Part shown: positions 1 through 7,820 of the stretch, piece by piece
How positions within the stretch are numbered: the stretch's first letter is position 1
How the letters are laid out: every line of letters begins with the position of its first letter
Origin: an uncultured Aquimarina sp.
Lineage (GTDB): Bacteria > Bacteroidota > Bacteroidia > Flavobacteriales > Flavobacteriaceae
NCBI GenBank assembly: GCA_947496555.1
Contig: CANMDH010000013.1
Span: 51,061 to 115,060 of the forward strand
Length of the DNA: 64,000 nt
Direction: 5' to 3'
The notes under the pieces: model-generated
What the model saw: only the letters and a program-made list of their open reading frames with translations
Database searches by the model: none
What the model was told of the DNA's origin: nothing
Made by a program: the position numbers and the translations under genes

Positions 1-43
1 GTTTGAGGTGAAATAACTTTCACAATTAGAAAGATTTCAAAAC

Positions 44-78
44 AAAAAACCTTCAGTAATTACACTGAAGGTTTTTTT
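44..78 (-). terminator. Rho-independent terminator of the peptide gene
   Basis: The arms accttcagt (49-57) and actgaaggt (64-72) form a 9-bp stem. It is flanked by A's on the left and T's on the right, so it can work in both directions. It lies just past the stop of the leftward peptide gene at 97. Confidence 0.8.
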
Positions 79-96
79 GATTCTTTTTTAATAAGA

Positions 97-315
97 TTAC
101 AATGCAATAACTGTTGGTCCCGAAGGATCGGTACACCCTTCAGCATTTGTATGACATTGGTTATTGTGAGTGTATATAATCATGTATATAACTTCTGTAC
201 AATTAGGTTCTCTACTTTTTCCATTATTATATCCCGCTCTGATAGCTGATAGATTGTCTAACTTTGCAATACTAAGTTTTTTAAAACTTAATTTTTTCCC
301 CCCTTCTTTTCTCAT
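97..315 (-). CDS. Lanthipeptide-like precursor peptide (72 aa)
   Basis: This small ORF starts with a Lys/Leu-rich leader (KKLSFKKLSIAKLDNLSAIR, residues 7-26) that ends at an A-G pair (27-28). That is the pattern of Bacteroidetes class I lanthipeptide and related RiPP precursors. The putative core carries Cys39, Cys54 and Cys61 and several Ser/Thr, enough for thioether rings. No LanB, LanC, radical SAM enzyme or peptidase-containing exporter lies within this window, although the left edge is only 96 bases away. A terminator follows it. A palindrome-bearing promoter lies upstream at 369-428 and resembles those of the collagen-like genes. The leader resemblance is what I see; modification and function are inference, and it could be an unmodified secreted peptide. 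Confidence 0.6.
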   Translation of the reverse strand: MRKEGGKKLSFKKLSIAKLDNLSAIRAGYNNGKSREPNCTEVIYMIIYTHNNQCHTNAEGCTDPSGPTVIAL

Positions 316-368
316 GATTGTTGATTTTTTAAAATTACTTTATCCATTTCCCAATGATAAATATAAAG

Positions 369-428
369 CAAAAATAAATGAAGGCACTGTAAGTGAGGTA
401 GTTATTTGTCGAAATTCCCAGAATTTCG
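369..428 (-). promoter_or_regulatory. Peptide-gene promoter with perfect palindrome
   Basis: The palindrome CGAAATTCCCAGAATTTCG (410-428) has 8-bp arms and a 3-base spacer. On the minus strand a -7 box TATTTTTG (369-376) begins 43 bases from its centre. The start codon of the peptide gene is 54 bases further on. There is no clear -33 TTG, which suits an activator-dependent promoter. The palindrome also lies just past the 3' end of the TPR-AraC gene. Confidence 0.6.
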
Positions 429-434
429 ATAAAA

Positions 435-2159
435 TTAAGCAGTGTCAATGGTGCTTAATTTTTTAATAAAGTATGAAGTTTTAATTCCTGTAGACTTTTT
501 GAAGGCAGATGAAAAAGACTCTGCAGTATTAAAGCCCATTTCTTCGGCAATTCCTTGTATCGTATAGTTTTTTAGAGTCTTGTCGGTTTTAAGCCGATTT
601 ACTGCATACGTGATTCTAAGATCATTAATGTAGTTGGCAAAGTTTTTCTGTTTATGATGATTAACAACTCTAGAAAGATATTTTGTATTCGTTTTTATGT
701 CCTTAGCCAGCGATGTAGTTGTAATATTTTTTTTCAGGAATTGGTTTTTTTCCTCGAATAAGGAAAGTTTATGTAAGATTTCTTCAACAACATCCGGTGG
801 TACTGCAATGTCACCCTTAGATTTTTGTTTAGGAGTCTCAGAAATATTCTTTTGGCGTATAAGTAGCTCGAATTTTTCCTGATACACTTTTCGTTTTTTG
901 TACTGCCAATATAGAAATACTGTAATTGCAACAGTAATGAACAGAAGAAGAAGGGCAATTAAGTTAAGATTTTTATTGTTTCCTTTGAGCTCGTTAATGA
1001 GTTTTTCCTTTTCTTTCAGTAATAAAGGGGTATCAAATTCTTTAAACAGTTTTTCAGAAACAAAAGAAGCTTCGCGATTTACGATACTATCAAAACGAAG
1101 CAACTTGTTGATGTATACGAGCTGTGTTTCCTTTTTTCCCTGGGCCTTGGAAAAATTGATGATATGTTCATATCCTTCTCTGACCTCTAACGGAGTAATG
1201 GTTTCATTTTGAAGGATGGAATCTAATGTAATAAAGTGTTTTTGAGCAATCACTGCATTGTCTTGCAAAAGTTTTAGTTTTCCTAAATAAAACTCTCCAA
1301 GGATATAGGCCTTTTTATTTTCTGCGCTATTTTTATTGAGTAGTTCTAGCCCTTTAAGGATACTATCTTGAGCCGCTTCATACTTTTTTTTAAAGAACAA
1401 ATTAATACCTTCATTCACAATTATCTTACCATAAAACCTATTATAGTCGTATTCAGATTTAGATGATTTCTTAATCGCATTATGATTTGCAATTGATGCT
1501 GAATCCAATAGATTATTGTAACGATACGATTCGGCTAGCTCAATAGACGATTTCACATATCGAGTAATATTTATAGGATTTTTTTGGCTGTTGTGAATGA
1601 AGTTCTCTCTAAAAAGAGGTAAGGCTTCTTCATGTTTCCCAATTTCTGTTTTGATAAGGGCGATGTTGTGCTTGGTGATATAAACATATTCGATATGATT
1701 CATTTTTTCTGCAAGAGGAAGCGCTTTTAAATAGCTATCCAATGCCAGGGTATAATCTCCTTTATTTAAATAATAAACTCCTTTAAACGAATAAGCTTCT
1801 ATTGGATATGTTTTATCACCCAGTCCTTTACTTAACTCTATAGAACGATTAAGTAGTTTTATTTTTTCTGTTTCTGTTTCAGAATAATAAGATAACAGGC
1901 AATATGCCTGTGCCATTTTAATTTGATTATTCTCTTGCTTGGCTTTTTTAAGATAGGTGTATAAATACGTTTTAGAAGTCAAGGTGTCTGGCCAGGTCTT
2001 GATATAATCTTTGTACAACTCATCAAAACTCAGTTTTTGCAAAGAATCCGGAATTTTAAAAGTGTCTACTAAATTTTGAGCACGGACATTGTAAATACCA
2101 ATTATTAAAGACATCAATATTACATGGGTAATAAGAAGATATGTTTTTTTAAGTTTCAA
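435..2159 (-). CDS. Membrane TPR protein with C-terminal AraC-type HTH
   Basis: The 574-residue protein has an N-terminal hydrophobic segment (about 5-27). A helical TPR region follows (about 60-380; units such as AYSFKGVYYLNKGDYTLALD). A single membrane segment lies near 395-415 (LIALLLLFITVAITVFLYW), and an AraC-type DNA-binding domain fills about 460-574 (KYLSRVVNHH, then IAEEMGFNTAESFSSAFKKS). This is the flavobacterial design of a one-protein sensor: periplasmic TPRs, one membrane crossing and a cytoplasmic HTH. It is divergent from the GAF-AraC gene at 2368, and its 3' end abuts the promoter of the peptide gene. The ligand is unknown. It is one of two candidates to bind the nearby palindromes. 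Confidence 0.85.
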   Translation of the reverse strand: MKLKKTYLLITHVILMSLIIGIYNVRAQNLVDTFKIPDSLQKLSFDELYKDYIKTWPDTLTSKTYLYTYLKKAKQENNQIKMAQAYCLLSYYSETETEKIKLLNRSIELSKGLGDKTYPIEAYSFKGVYYLNKGDYTLALDSYLKALPLAEKMNHIEYVYITKHNIALIKTEIGKHEEALPLFRENFIHNSQKNPINITRYVKSSIELAESYRYNNLLDSASIANHNAIKKSSKSEYDYNRFYGKIIVNEGINLFFKKKYEAAQDSILKGLELLNKNSAENKKAYILGEFYLGKLKLLQDNAVIAQKHFITLDSILQNETITPLEVREGYEHIINFSKAQGKKETQLVYINKLLRFDSIVNREASFVSEKLFKEFDTPLLLKEKEKLINELKGNNKNLNLIALLLLFITVAITVFLYWQYKKRKVYQEKFELLIRQKNISETPKQKSKGDIAVPPDVVEEILHKLSLFEEKNQFLKKNITTTSLAKDIKTNTKYLSRVVNHHKQKNFANYINDLRITYAVNRLKTDKTLKNYTIQGIAEEMGFNTAESFSSAFKKSTGIKTSYFIKKLSTIDTA

Positions 2160-2285
2160 CGAAAGTTCTGTTAGTAAGCCCAGTTTTATGTGTATAAAGA
2201 TACTATTTTCTGTATTTTCTGATAGCTCTTCATTTTTTAACTTAATTATCTAATAATCAAATATTTAAAATCTTTTTTTAATTTG

Positions 2286-2346
2286 GAAATTCTCAGAATT
2301 TCGAGAGATTCGATTTGTTTGGAAGAGGGTTTGGCTTCTATATTTG
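2286..2346 (+). promoter_or_regulatory. GAF-AraC gene promoter with palindrome
   Basis: The palindrome GAAATTCTCAGAATTTC (2286-2302) has perfect 7-bp arms. A -7 box TATATTTG (2339-2346) begins 45 bases from its centre. Because this -7 box overlaps the upstream TTG, translation must start later, at ATG 2368. The arrangement suggests autoregulation or cross-regulation by an AraC-type protein. Confidence 0.6.
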
Positions 2347-2367
2347 ACATGGACAAAAAAATTAATC

Positions 2368-3306
2368 ATGTTACCTGTCAATAAAAATAAAATAGTACAT
2401 TTTCACCCTTTGGGTTATGATTTTGCTTTTTTTGAAAGCGATGAGGTAGTTCAACATGCCACCAGAGAAACGATATCGGTACTTACTTATTTTGCGACTT
2501 CATTATTTGAGAAAAATAGGATTGAAGACGTGTTATGGGATATTGTAGAAAATTGCATTGCACAACTTCAGCTTGAAGATTGCGTGATTTATATGATCGA
2601 TAAAGGAGGAAAATTTTTAATTCAGAAAGCGGCTTTTGGGGGTAAGAATAATGGAAAAAGAAAAGTAATAAGCCCTGTCAAAATCAAAATAGGTAAAGGT
2701 ATTGTAGGTAGGGTTGCCAAAAATGGGAAATATGAATGCATTTCTGATCTTACTAAAGATCCAGCATATATTGTTGACGATGAATCCCGAATGTCAGAAT
2801 TAGCAGTTCCTATTCTTGTTAATGATACTGTAGTGGGCGTCCTTGATTCTGAACATTCTAAAAAAGATTTTTTTACTAAAAATCATGTATTTCTATTCAA
2901 GCTTGTAGCTCGGTTATTGAGCAAAAAACTAGATCAGATATATAGGAAAGCACCCTCTACTATTACCAAAGACAATGTATATTTCAAAGAGCTCGATTTC
3001 TTGATGAAAGAAGCCAAAATGTATCGAGATCCAAATCTGGGATTGGACATTATGGCCAAAAGACTTAAGATTAGTGGTAATTATTTGTCACAGTTAGTTA
3101 ATAAGATTGGTGGTTATAATTTTGCTGATTATGTGAATCGTTTTAGAATAGAGGATGCAAAATCTAAACTAAGAAATCCGAACTTTGTTCATTATACTAT
3201 TATTTCTATTGCCTTAGAATCAGGATTTAATTCAAAATCTACTTTTTACAGCGCTTTTAAGAAGCTTACGGGCATTTCTCCGAAAGAATATAGAGTATCT
3301 GCTTAA
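2368..3306 (+). CDS. GAF domain AraC-family transcriptional regulator
   Basis: The protein has 312 residues from ATG 2368. An in-frame TTG at 2344 exists, but it lies inside the -7 box and is unlikely to be used. Residues about 30-190 form a GAF domain (LEDCVIYMIDKGG; IGKGIVGRVAKNGK; LAVPILVNDTVVGVLDSEH), which usually binds a small ligand or senses redox state. Residues about 205-312 are an AraC-type double HTH (LKISGNYLSQLVNK, then IALESGFNSKSTFYSAFKKL). There is no signal peptide, so it is cytoplasmic. Palindromic promoters lie before this gene and after it (3311, 3551, 5016), which makes it the best candidate regulator of the collagen-like lipoproteins. That link is inferred from position only. 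Confidence 0.85.
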   Translation: MLPVNKNKIVHFHPLGYDFAFFESDEVVQHATRETISVLTYFATSLFEKNRIEDVLWDIVENCIAQLQLEDCVIYMIDKGGKFLIQKAAFGGKNNGKRKVISPVKIKIGKGIVGRVAKNGKYECISDLTKDPAYIVDDESRMSELAVPILVNDTVVGVLDSEHSKKDFFTKNHVFLFKLVARLLSKKLDQIYRKAPSTITKDNVYFKELDFLMKEAKMYRDPNLGLDIMAKRLKISGNYLSQLVNKIGGYNFADYVNRFRIEDAKSKLRNPNFVHYTIISIALESGFNSKSTFYSAFKKLTGISPKEYRVSA

Positions 3307-3310
3307 ACAT

Positions 3311-3372
3311 GTCCGAATTCTTTGAAATTCAAGATTTCCGGACATGCTCTATCGTATTCACAACTATCTTTA
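3311..3372 (+). promoter_or_regulatory. Palindrome promoter copy 1 (noncoding transcript)
   Basis: A 33-base element (3311-3343) starts GTCCGAATTCTTTGAAATTC and ends TTTCCGGAC. A -7 like box TATCTTTA (3365-3372) begins exactly 54 bases from the element's first base, the same spacing as in copies 2 and 3. No ORF follows before the terminator at 3472. Confidence 0.6.
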
Positions 3373-3378
3373 TTCTCA

Positions 3379-3517
3379 TTACTATTCGTTTGATTCGCAG
3401 GGAAAGAATATTACAATAAAACTATAGCAATGTATTGATTAGTTTTTTTGTCCAATTGCTTTTCATTACGGGGATCCTCATTGACTAACCTAAACAAAGT
3501 GATGAGGGTCCTTTTTT
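3379..3517 (+). ncRNA. Candidate small noncoding RNA
   Basis: This span lies between promoter copy 1 and a strong Rho-independent terminator (3472-3517). It is about 140 nt and has no usable ORF: the ATG near 3430 stops after two codons. The transcript start is inferred from the -7 box. It could instead be a decayed gene whose promoter and terminator survive, or simply the 3' region of the GAF-AraC gene. Confidence 0.4.
3472..3517 (+). terminator. Rho-independent terminator
   Basis: The arms ggatcctcat (3472-3481) and atgagggtcc (3502-3511) pair with one G-U, followed by six T's (3512-3517). It would end transcripts from the GAF-AraC gene and from promoter copy 1. Confidence 0.8.
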
Positions 3518-3550
3518 GGTCTCCAAAAACAGGAAAAACCCCTTAAATAC

Positions 3551-3612
3551 GTCCGAATTCTTTGAAATTCAAACTTTTCGGATATTCCAAATTCTCATCC
3601 TTATTAGGTTTG
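3551..3612 (+). promoter_or_regulatory. Palindrome promoter copy 2 (collagen-like gene)
   Basis: A 33-base element (3551-3583) starts with the same 20 bases as copies 1 and 3 and ends CTTTTCGGAT. The -7 box TAGGTTTG (3605-3612) begins 54 bases from its first base. The start codon is at 3643. There is no -33 TTG, which suits activator dependence. Confidence 0.65.
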
Positions 3613-3642
3613 TGTCATTAACTTTTTAAAAACAATATTAAA

Positions 3643-4221
3643 ATGAAAGCAATAACAAATTTAGTAAGGCTTACCACAGTAGTAATGCTATCAGCACTTA
3701 TTTTTTCATGTTCTGATGGAGAAGACGGAGCCATCGGGCCTCAGGGCCCACAAGGAGAACAAGGCCCTCAAGGAGATCAAGGACCACAGGGTGATCAGGG
3801 TGATCCTGGGACCGCAAATGTGATTTATTCAGAGTGGACCCCAGCAAATTATGTACTTAATGGTGCACAGGAAACCAATCTAATGGGATTAGAAGTCCTT
3901 AATGGATCAGAATTTAATGCAGACACCGATGTAGTAATTGTTTATGGGCGTAGAGATAGTGATAGCGATAATGATGGCATCTATCAACTACCGTATCTTC
4001 TATCTTCACAAAATGAGTATTATACATTTTGGTTAGGTGAAGTAACAGGCGGAATAGGGCTGCAAGTAAGAGTAAGTACGACAGACGGAGGAACTAACCT
4101 ATTCACTTTTTTCCAAGATTATAGGTATGTGATTATTCCAGGAGGAGTTGCCAAATCATCACAGGATTATAAAAATATGTCCTACAATGAAATTATGACA
4201 TTATTTAATATCCCAAAATAA
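3643..4221 (+). CDS. Collagen-like repeat lipoprotein, paralogue 1
   Basis: The 192-residue protein has a lipoprotein signal peptide (ALIFSC, lipidated Cys23). A collagen-type Gly-X-Y run follows (Gly at every third position, 26 to 56; GPQGPQGEQGPQGDQG). After that comes a globular domain of about 135 residues starting at TANVIYSEW and ending in a conserved tail (DYKNMSYNEIMTLFNIP). It is paralogous to the gene at 5105: signal peptide, repeat start, TANVIYS junction and tail match, while repeat length and mid-domain differ. Collagen-like repeats can trimerise and display the C-terminal domain on the surface, but the function here is unknown. A promoter with a 33-base palindromic element precedes it, and a compound terminator follows at 4262. 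Confidence 0.85.
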   Translation: MKAITNLVRLTTVVMLSALIFSCSDGEDGAIGPQGPQGEQGPQGDQGPQGDQGDPGTANVIYSEWTPANYVLNGAQETNLMGLEVLNGSEFNADTDVVIVYGRRDSDSDNDGIYQLPYLLSSQNEYYTFWLGEVTGGIGLQVRVSTTDGGTNLFTFFQDYRYVIIPGGVAKSSQDYKNMSYNEIMTLFNIPK

Positions 4222-4261
4222 ATGGATATCAACCATTTTGTCGAATTAGTGATTTGATGAG

Positions 4262-4305
4262 CCTCTTCAATAGGTTGCCATGTTGGCAAGCCGAAGAGGT
4301 TTTTC
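4262..4305 (+). terminator. Rho-independent terminator
   Basis: The outer arms cctcttc (4262-4268) and gaagagg (4293-4299) enclose a second stem TTGCCA/TGGCAA (4275-4289), and a T-run follows. It ends the first collagen-like gene, and it rules out the far-upstream start at 4254 for the next gene. Confidence 0.8.
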
Positions 4306-4367
4306 TTTTTACCAATAAATTAAATAAGATCAAAATACATAAAGAACTTATGTTAAAGATGATACAA

Positions 4368-4973
4368 ATGAAATATTTAGGTGTGGTCATAGGACTATTA
4401 TGTGTTACAACCGTTTTTGCACAACAGCAAAAGATCGTAACAGTTATTGGAGAATGTGAAAAAAAGGTAGAGATCCTGTCTTATACTGTGAATATAGAAT
4501 TTAGAGAAATCATATCCGATGGATATCAAAAAGTTACTCCTAAAAACCTGGATGAAATCAGAGAAGAATACAAATCCATGTTAAATAAAGTTGGGATTAA
4601 TTTTGATGATTTTCAGGAAAATAGCAATTATAGGCTAACCTCAGCACATTATAACACCACGACATATTATCGTTATTCAACAGCTTCACAAGAAGAACTA
4701 AAAAAAATAGTAAGTCAAAAAATGAAAGGAGTATTTATATCATGGGTTGATATTATTTCCAAAGATAAAACCAACGAAGAAATTGCGTCACTCAATGAAA
4801 AGGCACTACAGGATGCGACAATGAAAGCTTCGCTGATTGCAAAAAACATCAATACAAAAATTAAAGGGATTCAGCATATTAAAGATAGCAACGCAAAGGG
4901 TCAATATTATGATTTTCATAAAATGGATAAACCTCAAAGACATGTGATTGAAGTAACTTTTTTGCTTGAATGA
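4368..4973 (+). CDS. SIMPL/DUF541-like periplasmic protein
   Basis: I chose ATG 4368 (201 aa) because it opens a clean signal peptide (MKYLGVVIGLLCVTTVFAQQ). Upstream in-frame starts run back through the terminator at 4262; ATGs at 4350 and 4359 are possible alternatives. The mature part begins VTVIGECEKKVEILSYTVNIEF. It has a helical stretch near 145-165 (LNEKALQDATMKASLIAKNI) and ends with VIEVTFLLE. That is the layout of SIMPL (DUF541) proteins, which are secreted, oligomeric and mostly of unknown role. The match is from memory of the family pattern and is moderate. The gene sits between the two collagen-like paralogues without a clear promoter of its own. Confidence 0.6.
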   Translation: MKYLGVVIGLLCVTTVFAQQQKIVTVIGECEKKVEILSYTVNIEFREIISDGYQKVTPKNLDEIREEYKSMLNKVGINFDDFQENSNYRLTSAHYNTTTYYRYSTASQEELKKIVSQKMKGVFISWVDIISKDKTNEEIASLNEKALQDATMKASLIAKNINTKIKGIQHIKDSNAKGQYYDFHKMDKPQRHVIEVTFLLE

Positions 4974-5015
4974 ATAAAAGTTTATTACTACAAATAAGGA
5001 GTCCCCTAAAAATAA

Positions 5016-5077
5016 GTCCGAATTCTTTGAAATTCAAACTTTCCGGATAACGCAACGTAATACTCTATCTAGGTTTG
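5016..5077 (+). promoter_or_regulatory. Palindrome promoter copy 3 (collagen-like gene)
   Basis: The 33-base element (5016-5048) is identical to copy 2 apart from one base (CTTTCCGGAT instead of CTTTTCGGAT at the end). The -7 box TAGGTTTG (5070-5077) again begins exactly 54 bases from the element start. The start codon is at 5105. Confidence 0.65.
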
Positions 5078-5104
5078 TACTAATAACTTTAAAAATTTAA
5101 AAAA

Positions 5105-5737
5105 ATGAAACCAATAACAAATTTAGTAAGACTTACAATGGTAGTTATACTATCGGTGTTTGTTTTTTCTTGCTCTGATGGAGAAGATGGTGCAATTGGA
5201 CCTCAAGGACCACAAGGTGAACAAGGTCTTGCAGGACAGGATGGTGCAGATGGTCAAGATGGTGCAGATGGACAAGACGGTGTTGATGGACAGGATGGCG
5301 ATCCAGGAACGGCTAATGTGATTTACTCAGATTGGATACCCGAAGATTTTGGAGATGGACTTAGTGCAGAAGAAAGTATGCTGTTACAGTCGTTTAGTAT
5401 TGGATCCTTTGATCAGGATACAGATGTACTTTTGGTATACGGTAGAAATCCCGCAAATGCCATATTTTTTAATGCATACCAACTTCCATATTTCAATGTA
5501 GAGGATGAGGAGTTTTACAGTATAGTATTAGGTGAAGGAATAGGTTTTCAAACGGTAAGAATAAATGCTAGGTCTACCGATGGATTGTTGAAGGCATTTA
5601 GTTTTTTTGATGAGTTTAGGTATATAGTGATTCCAGGTGGTGCAGCGGCAGCTTCGCCAGCAGAAGCCAAATCTTCTACAGATTATAAAAACATGTCATA
5701 CCAGGAAATTATTACCTTGTTTGATATACCAGAATAG
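5105..5737 (+). CDS. Collagen-like repeat lipoprotein, paralogue 2
   Basis: The 210-residue paralogue of the 3643 gene has a lipobox ending at Cys23 (FVFSC). Its Gly-X-Y run is longer (Gly every third residue from 26 to 68), and the second half is changed to an acidic six-residue unit (GQDGAD repeated). The junction TANVIYSDW and the tail (DYKNMSYQEIITLFDIP) match paralogue 1. The domain between them differs in length and sequence, so the exposed part has diverged while the ends are kept. Expression should follow the same signal as paralogue 1, because the promoter elements are nearly identical. A terminator follows at 5764. Confidence 0.85.
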   Translation: MKPITNLVRLTMVVILSVFVFSCSDGEDGAIGPQGPQGEQGLAGQDGADGQDGADGQDGVDGQDGDPGTANVIYSDWIPEDFGDGLSAEESMLLQSFSIGSFDQDTDVLLVYGRNPANAIFFNAYQLPYFNVEDEEFYSIVLGEGIGFQTVRINARSTDGLLKAFSFFDEFRYIVIPGGAAAASPAEAKSSTDYKNMSYQEIITLFDIPE

Positions 5738-5763
5738 GTTTTAAAGGGGGAAAACCTGTAATA

Positions 5764-5806
5764 GTCCTACTTTGATTGAAAGCCCAACAAAGTAGGGCTT
5801 TGTTTT
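5764..5806 (+). terminator. Rho-independent terminator
   Basis: The arms cctactttg (5766-5774) and caaagtagg (5788-5796) are followed by a T-rich tract, just past the second collagen-like gene. Confidence 0.8.
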
Positions 5807-5907
5807 TGTAAGAGTATAAAAATAACACATAATATAGTGGTGCCTTTTTCAACAATTTCGAGCAATTTCCAATTTTTAACCTAAATTAGTAGACCTAAAA
5901 AATTGTT

Positions 5908-6303
5908 ATGACACTGACCATGGGGATTCCCGCCTTATTATTTCCTGCAATATCATTAACAATGCTGGCATACAATGCCAGATACTTGGCTATTGCCGCT
6001 TTAATTAGACAACTACATAATGAATATCTAACGTCACCTTCTAAAAATATTGGCTTACAGATTAAAAATTTAAGGAAACGATTATGGTTAATTAGAAATA
6101 TGCAGGCAATCGCTATTATAAGTTTTCTTACCAGCGTAATTACCATGTTTTTGTTATATGTAGAGCAAATGAATTGGGCTAATTTGATTTTTGGAATCAG
6201 CTTATTGTGCCTTATGATTTCACTTTTCTTATCATTTATCGAAGTACAGATTTCGACCAAGGCCCTATCTATAAGACTTGATAGAATTGAAGAAAATAGG
6301 TGA
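5908..6303 (+). CDS. DUF2721 membrane protein
   Basis: The 131-residue protein opens with the DUF2721 signature (IPALLFPAISLTMLAYNARY, residues 7-26). A charged helix follows (LIRQLHNEYLTSP; LRKRLWLIRNM) and then two membrane segments near 68-88 and 92-112. Three membrane helices in all are likely. The function of DUF2721 is not known. It is followed at 46 bases by the histidine kinase gene, so the three genes 5908-8237 may be one transcript. Confidence 0.8.
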   Translation: MTLTMGIPALLFPAISLTMLAYNARYLAIAALIRQLHNEYLTSPSKNIGLQIKNLRKRLWLIRNMQAIAIISFLTSVITMFLLYVEQMNWANLIFGISLLCLMISLFLSFIEVQISTKALSIRLDRIEENR

Positions 6304-6349
6304 TAAATTCTTATATTGTAAGGAAAAAATCACTAGAAAATTCTCTTGA

Positions 6350-7801
6350 ATGCTTCAGAACGAGCTTTTTGATAATGTTATACGGGATTTTAATGCTGGG
6401 TATTGGGAGTTATACAATGATCCTGATAAAGAAAAATGGTCTCAAAAGTTTTATGAAAGTACAGGATATTCTCAACAAGAATTGGATCCCACTATAGATT
6501 ATTTCCTAGAGAATTTAATTCATAAAGAAGATGTAGACGTATTTCGGGATAATTTTCTTAACTACAAGAAAAACAATATAAATTTCAAGCAGCATATTAA
6601 AATTCTTACCAAAGAAGGAGTTTATAAGCTATATAGATGTGCAACCAACGACGAATTACCAGTTAACATCAAATCTGAAATTAATCTTTTGTTCTTTTTT
6701 GAGGTAAAGCTACAACCCGAACAAGATATTGCTAAGGATAATTTTTATTACAAAGAAACAGCCCAGATGACCGCAACAGGAAGCTGGTATGTAGATTTTA
6801 AAAAAAGAAAGAGCTACTGGGATTTTGAGACCAGAAGAATTCTGGAATATCCAGATGATTATATACCCTCTCTCAAAGACTCTGCAAATTATTATGCCGA
6901 GGATTGCCAACAGCAAGCAGCAGATTGTTTTTTTAATTGTGCGATGGCAGGAACACCTTTCGATACCGAAATAAAAATGGTTACAGCCAATAAAAGAGTT
7001 TTTTGGGTTAGAGCTATAGGAAAACCGGTATATAATGAAAACAAAGAAATTATTGGGATACGAGGGGTTTTTCAGGATATAGATGATATAAAAAGAAAAG
7101 AAATACGACTTCAAAAGTCAATGGATATAATTGCTTCACAAAACTCAAGATTGTTCAATTTTGCGCATATTGTGTCTCATAACTTGAGGTCCCATACCAG
7201 CAATTTATCGTTGTTAGTTCAATTAATTGAGGATATTGATAATCCCGAGGAAAAGATCGAATTGGTGAACGAAGTTAAACAGATATCCCTTAGCTTAAAT
7301 ACTACGATCGAACACCTTAACGAGATAGTAGCAATTCATACCAACAAGGACCAAGAAAAAAAGAATATTAAATTTCAGGACTCCCTTAATGTAGTTTTGA
7401 ATGGAATTGGGCAAACGATTGCTTTAAGCAAGACGAAAATCGAAGTAGATTTTAAAGAGCTCGAAGAAATCATATATATTCCTGCTTACATGGAAAGTAT
7501 TTTGTTAAATTTAATTACAAATTCCATTAAGTATAAGCACAAGGATAGAGACCCGTTAATTCAAATAAAAACATATACCGAAGAAAAAAATAAGTACCTA
7601 AAAATTACCGATAACGGAAGAGGAATAGACATGAAGTTGTTTAAAGATAAAATATTCGGGATGTACAAAACATTTCATTATAATAAAGATGCAGTAGGAA
7701 TAGGTTTATTTTTAACAAAGAATCAAGTTGAATCGTTAAATGGTACAATATCTGTCGAGAGTGATGTAGACCAGGGAACGACTTTTATAATAGAATTTTG
7801 A
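6350..7801 (+). CDS. PAS domain sensor histidine kinase
   Basis: The 483-residue protein has no membrane segment, so it is a soluble kinase. Two PAS-like regions occupy about 5-120 and 135-250; the second ends in a PAC motif (IIGIRGVFQDIDDIKRKE). The phosphoacceptor region has His277 (FAHIVSHNLRSH). The ATPase domain shows the N box (Asn391, NLITNSIKYK), G1 (DNGRGID, from 421) and G2 (GIGLF, from 450). The next gene, 19 bases away, is a stand-alone receiver protein that is its obvious phosphorylation partner. The pair resembles flavobacterial PAS kinase and CheY-like modules. The signal sensed cannot be told from the sequence. Confidence 0.9.
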   Translation: MLQNELFDNVIRDFNAGYWELYNDPDKEKWSQKFYESTGYSQQELDPTIDYFLENLIHKEDVDVFRDNFLNYKKNNINFKQHIKILTKEGVYKLYRCATNDELPVNIKSEINLLFFFEVKLQPEQDIAKDNFYYKETAQMTATGSWYVDFKKRKSYWDFETRRILEYPDDYIPSLKDSANYYAEDCQQQAADCFFNCAMAGTPFDTEIKMVTANKRVFWVRAIGKPVYNENKEIIGIRGVFQDIDDIKRKEIRLQKSMDIIASQNSRLFNFAHIVSHNLRSHTSNLSLLVQLIEDIDNPEEKIELVNEVKQISLSLNTTIEHLNEIVAIHTNKDQEKKNIKFQDSLNVVLNGIGQTIALSKTKIEVDFKELEEIIYIPAYMESILLNLITNSIKYKHKDRDPLIQIKTYTEEKNKYLKITDNGRGIDMKLFKDKIFGMYKTFHYNKDAVGIGLFLTKNQVESLNGTISVESDVDQGTTFIIEF

Positions 7802-7820
7802 ACAAACTCATAACCCCTTT

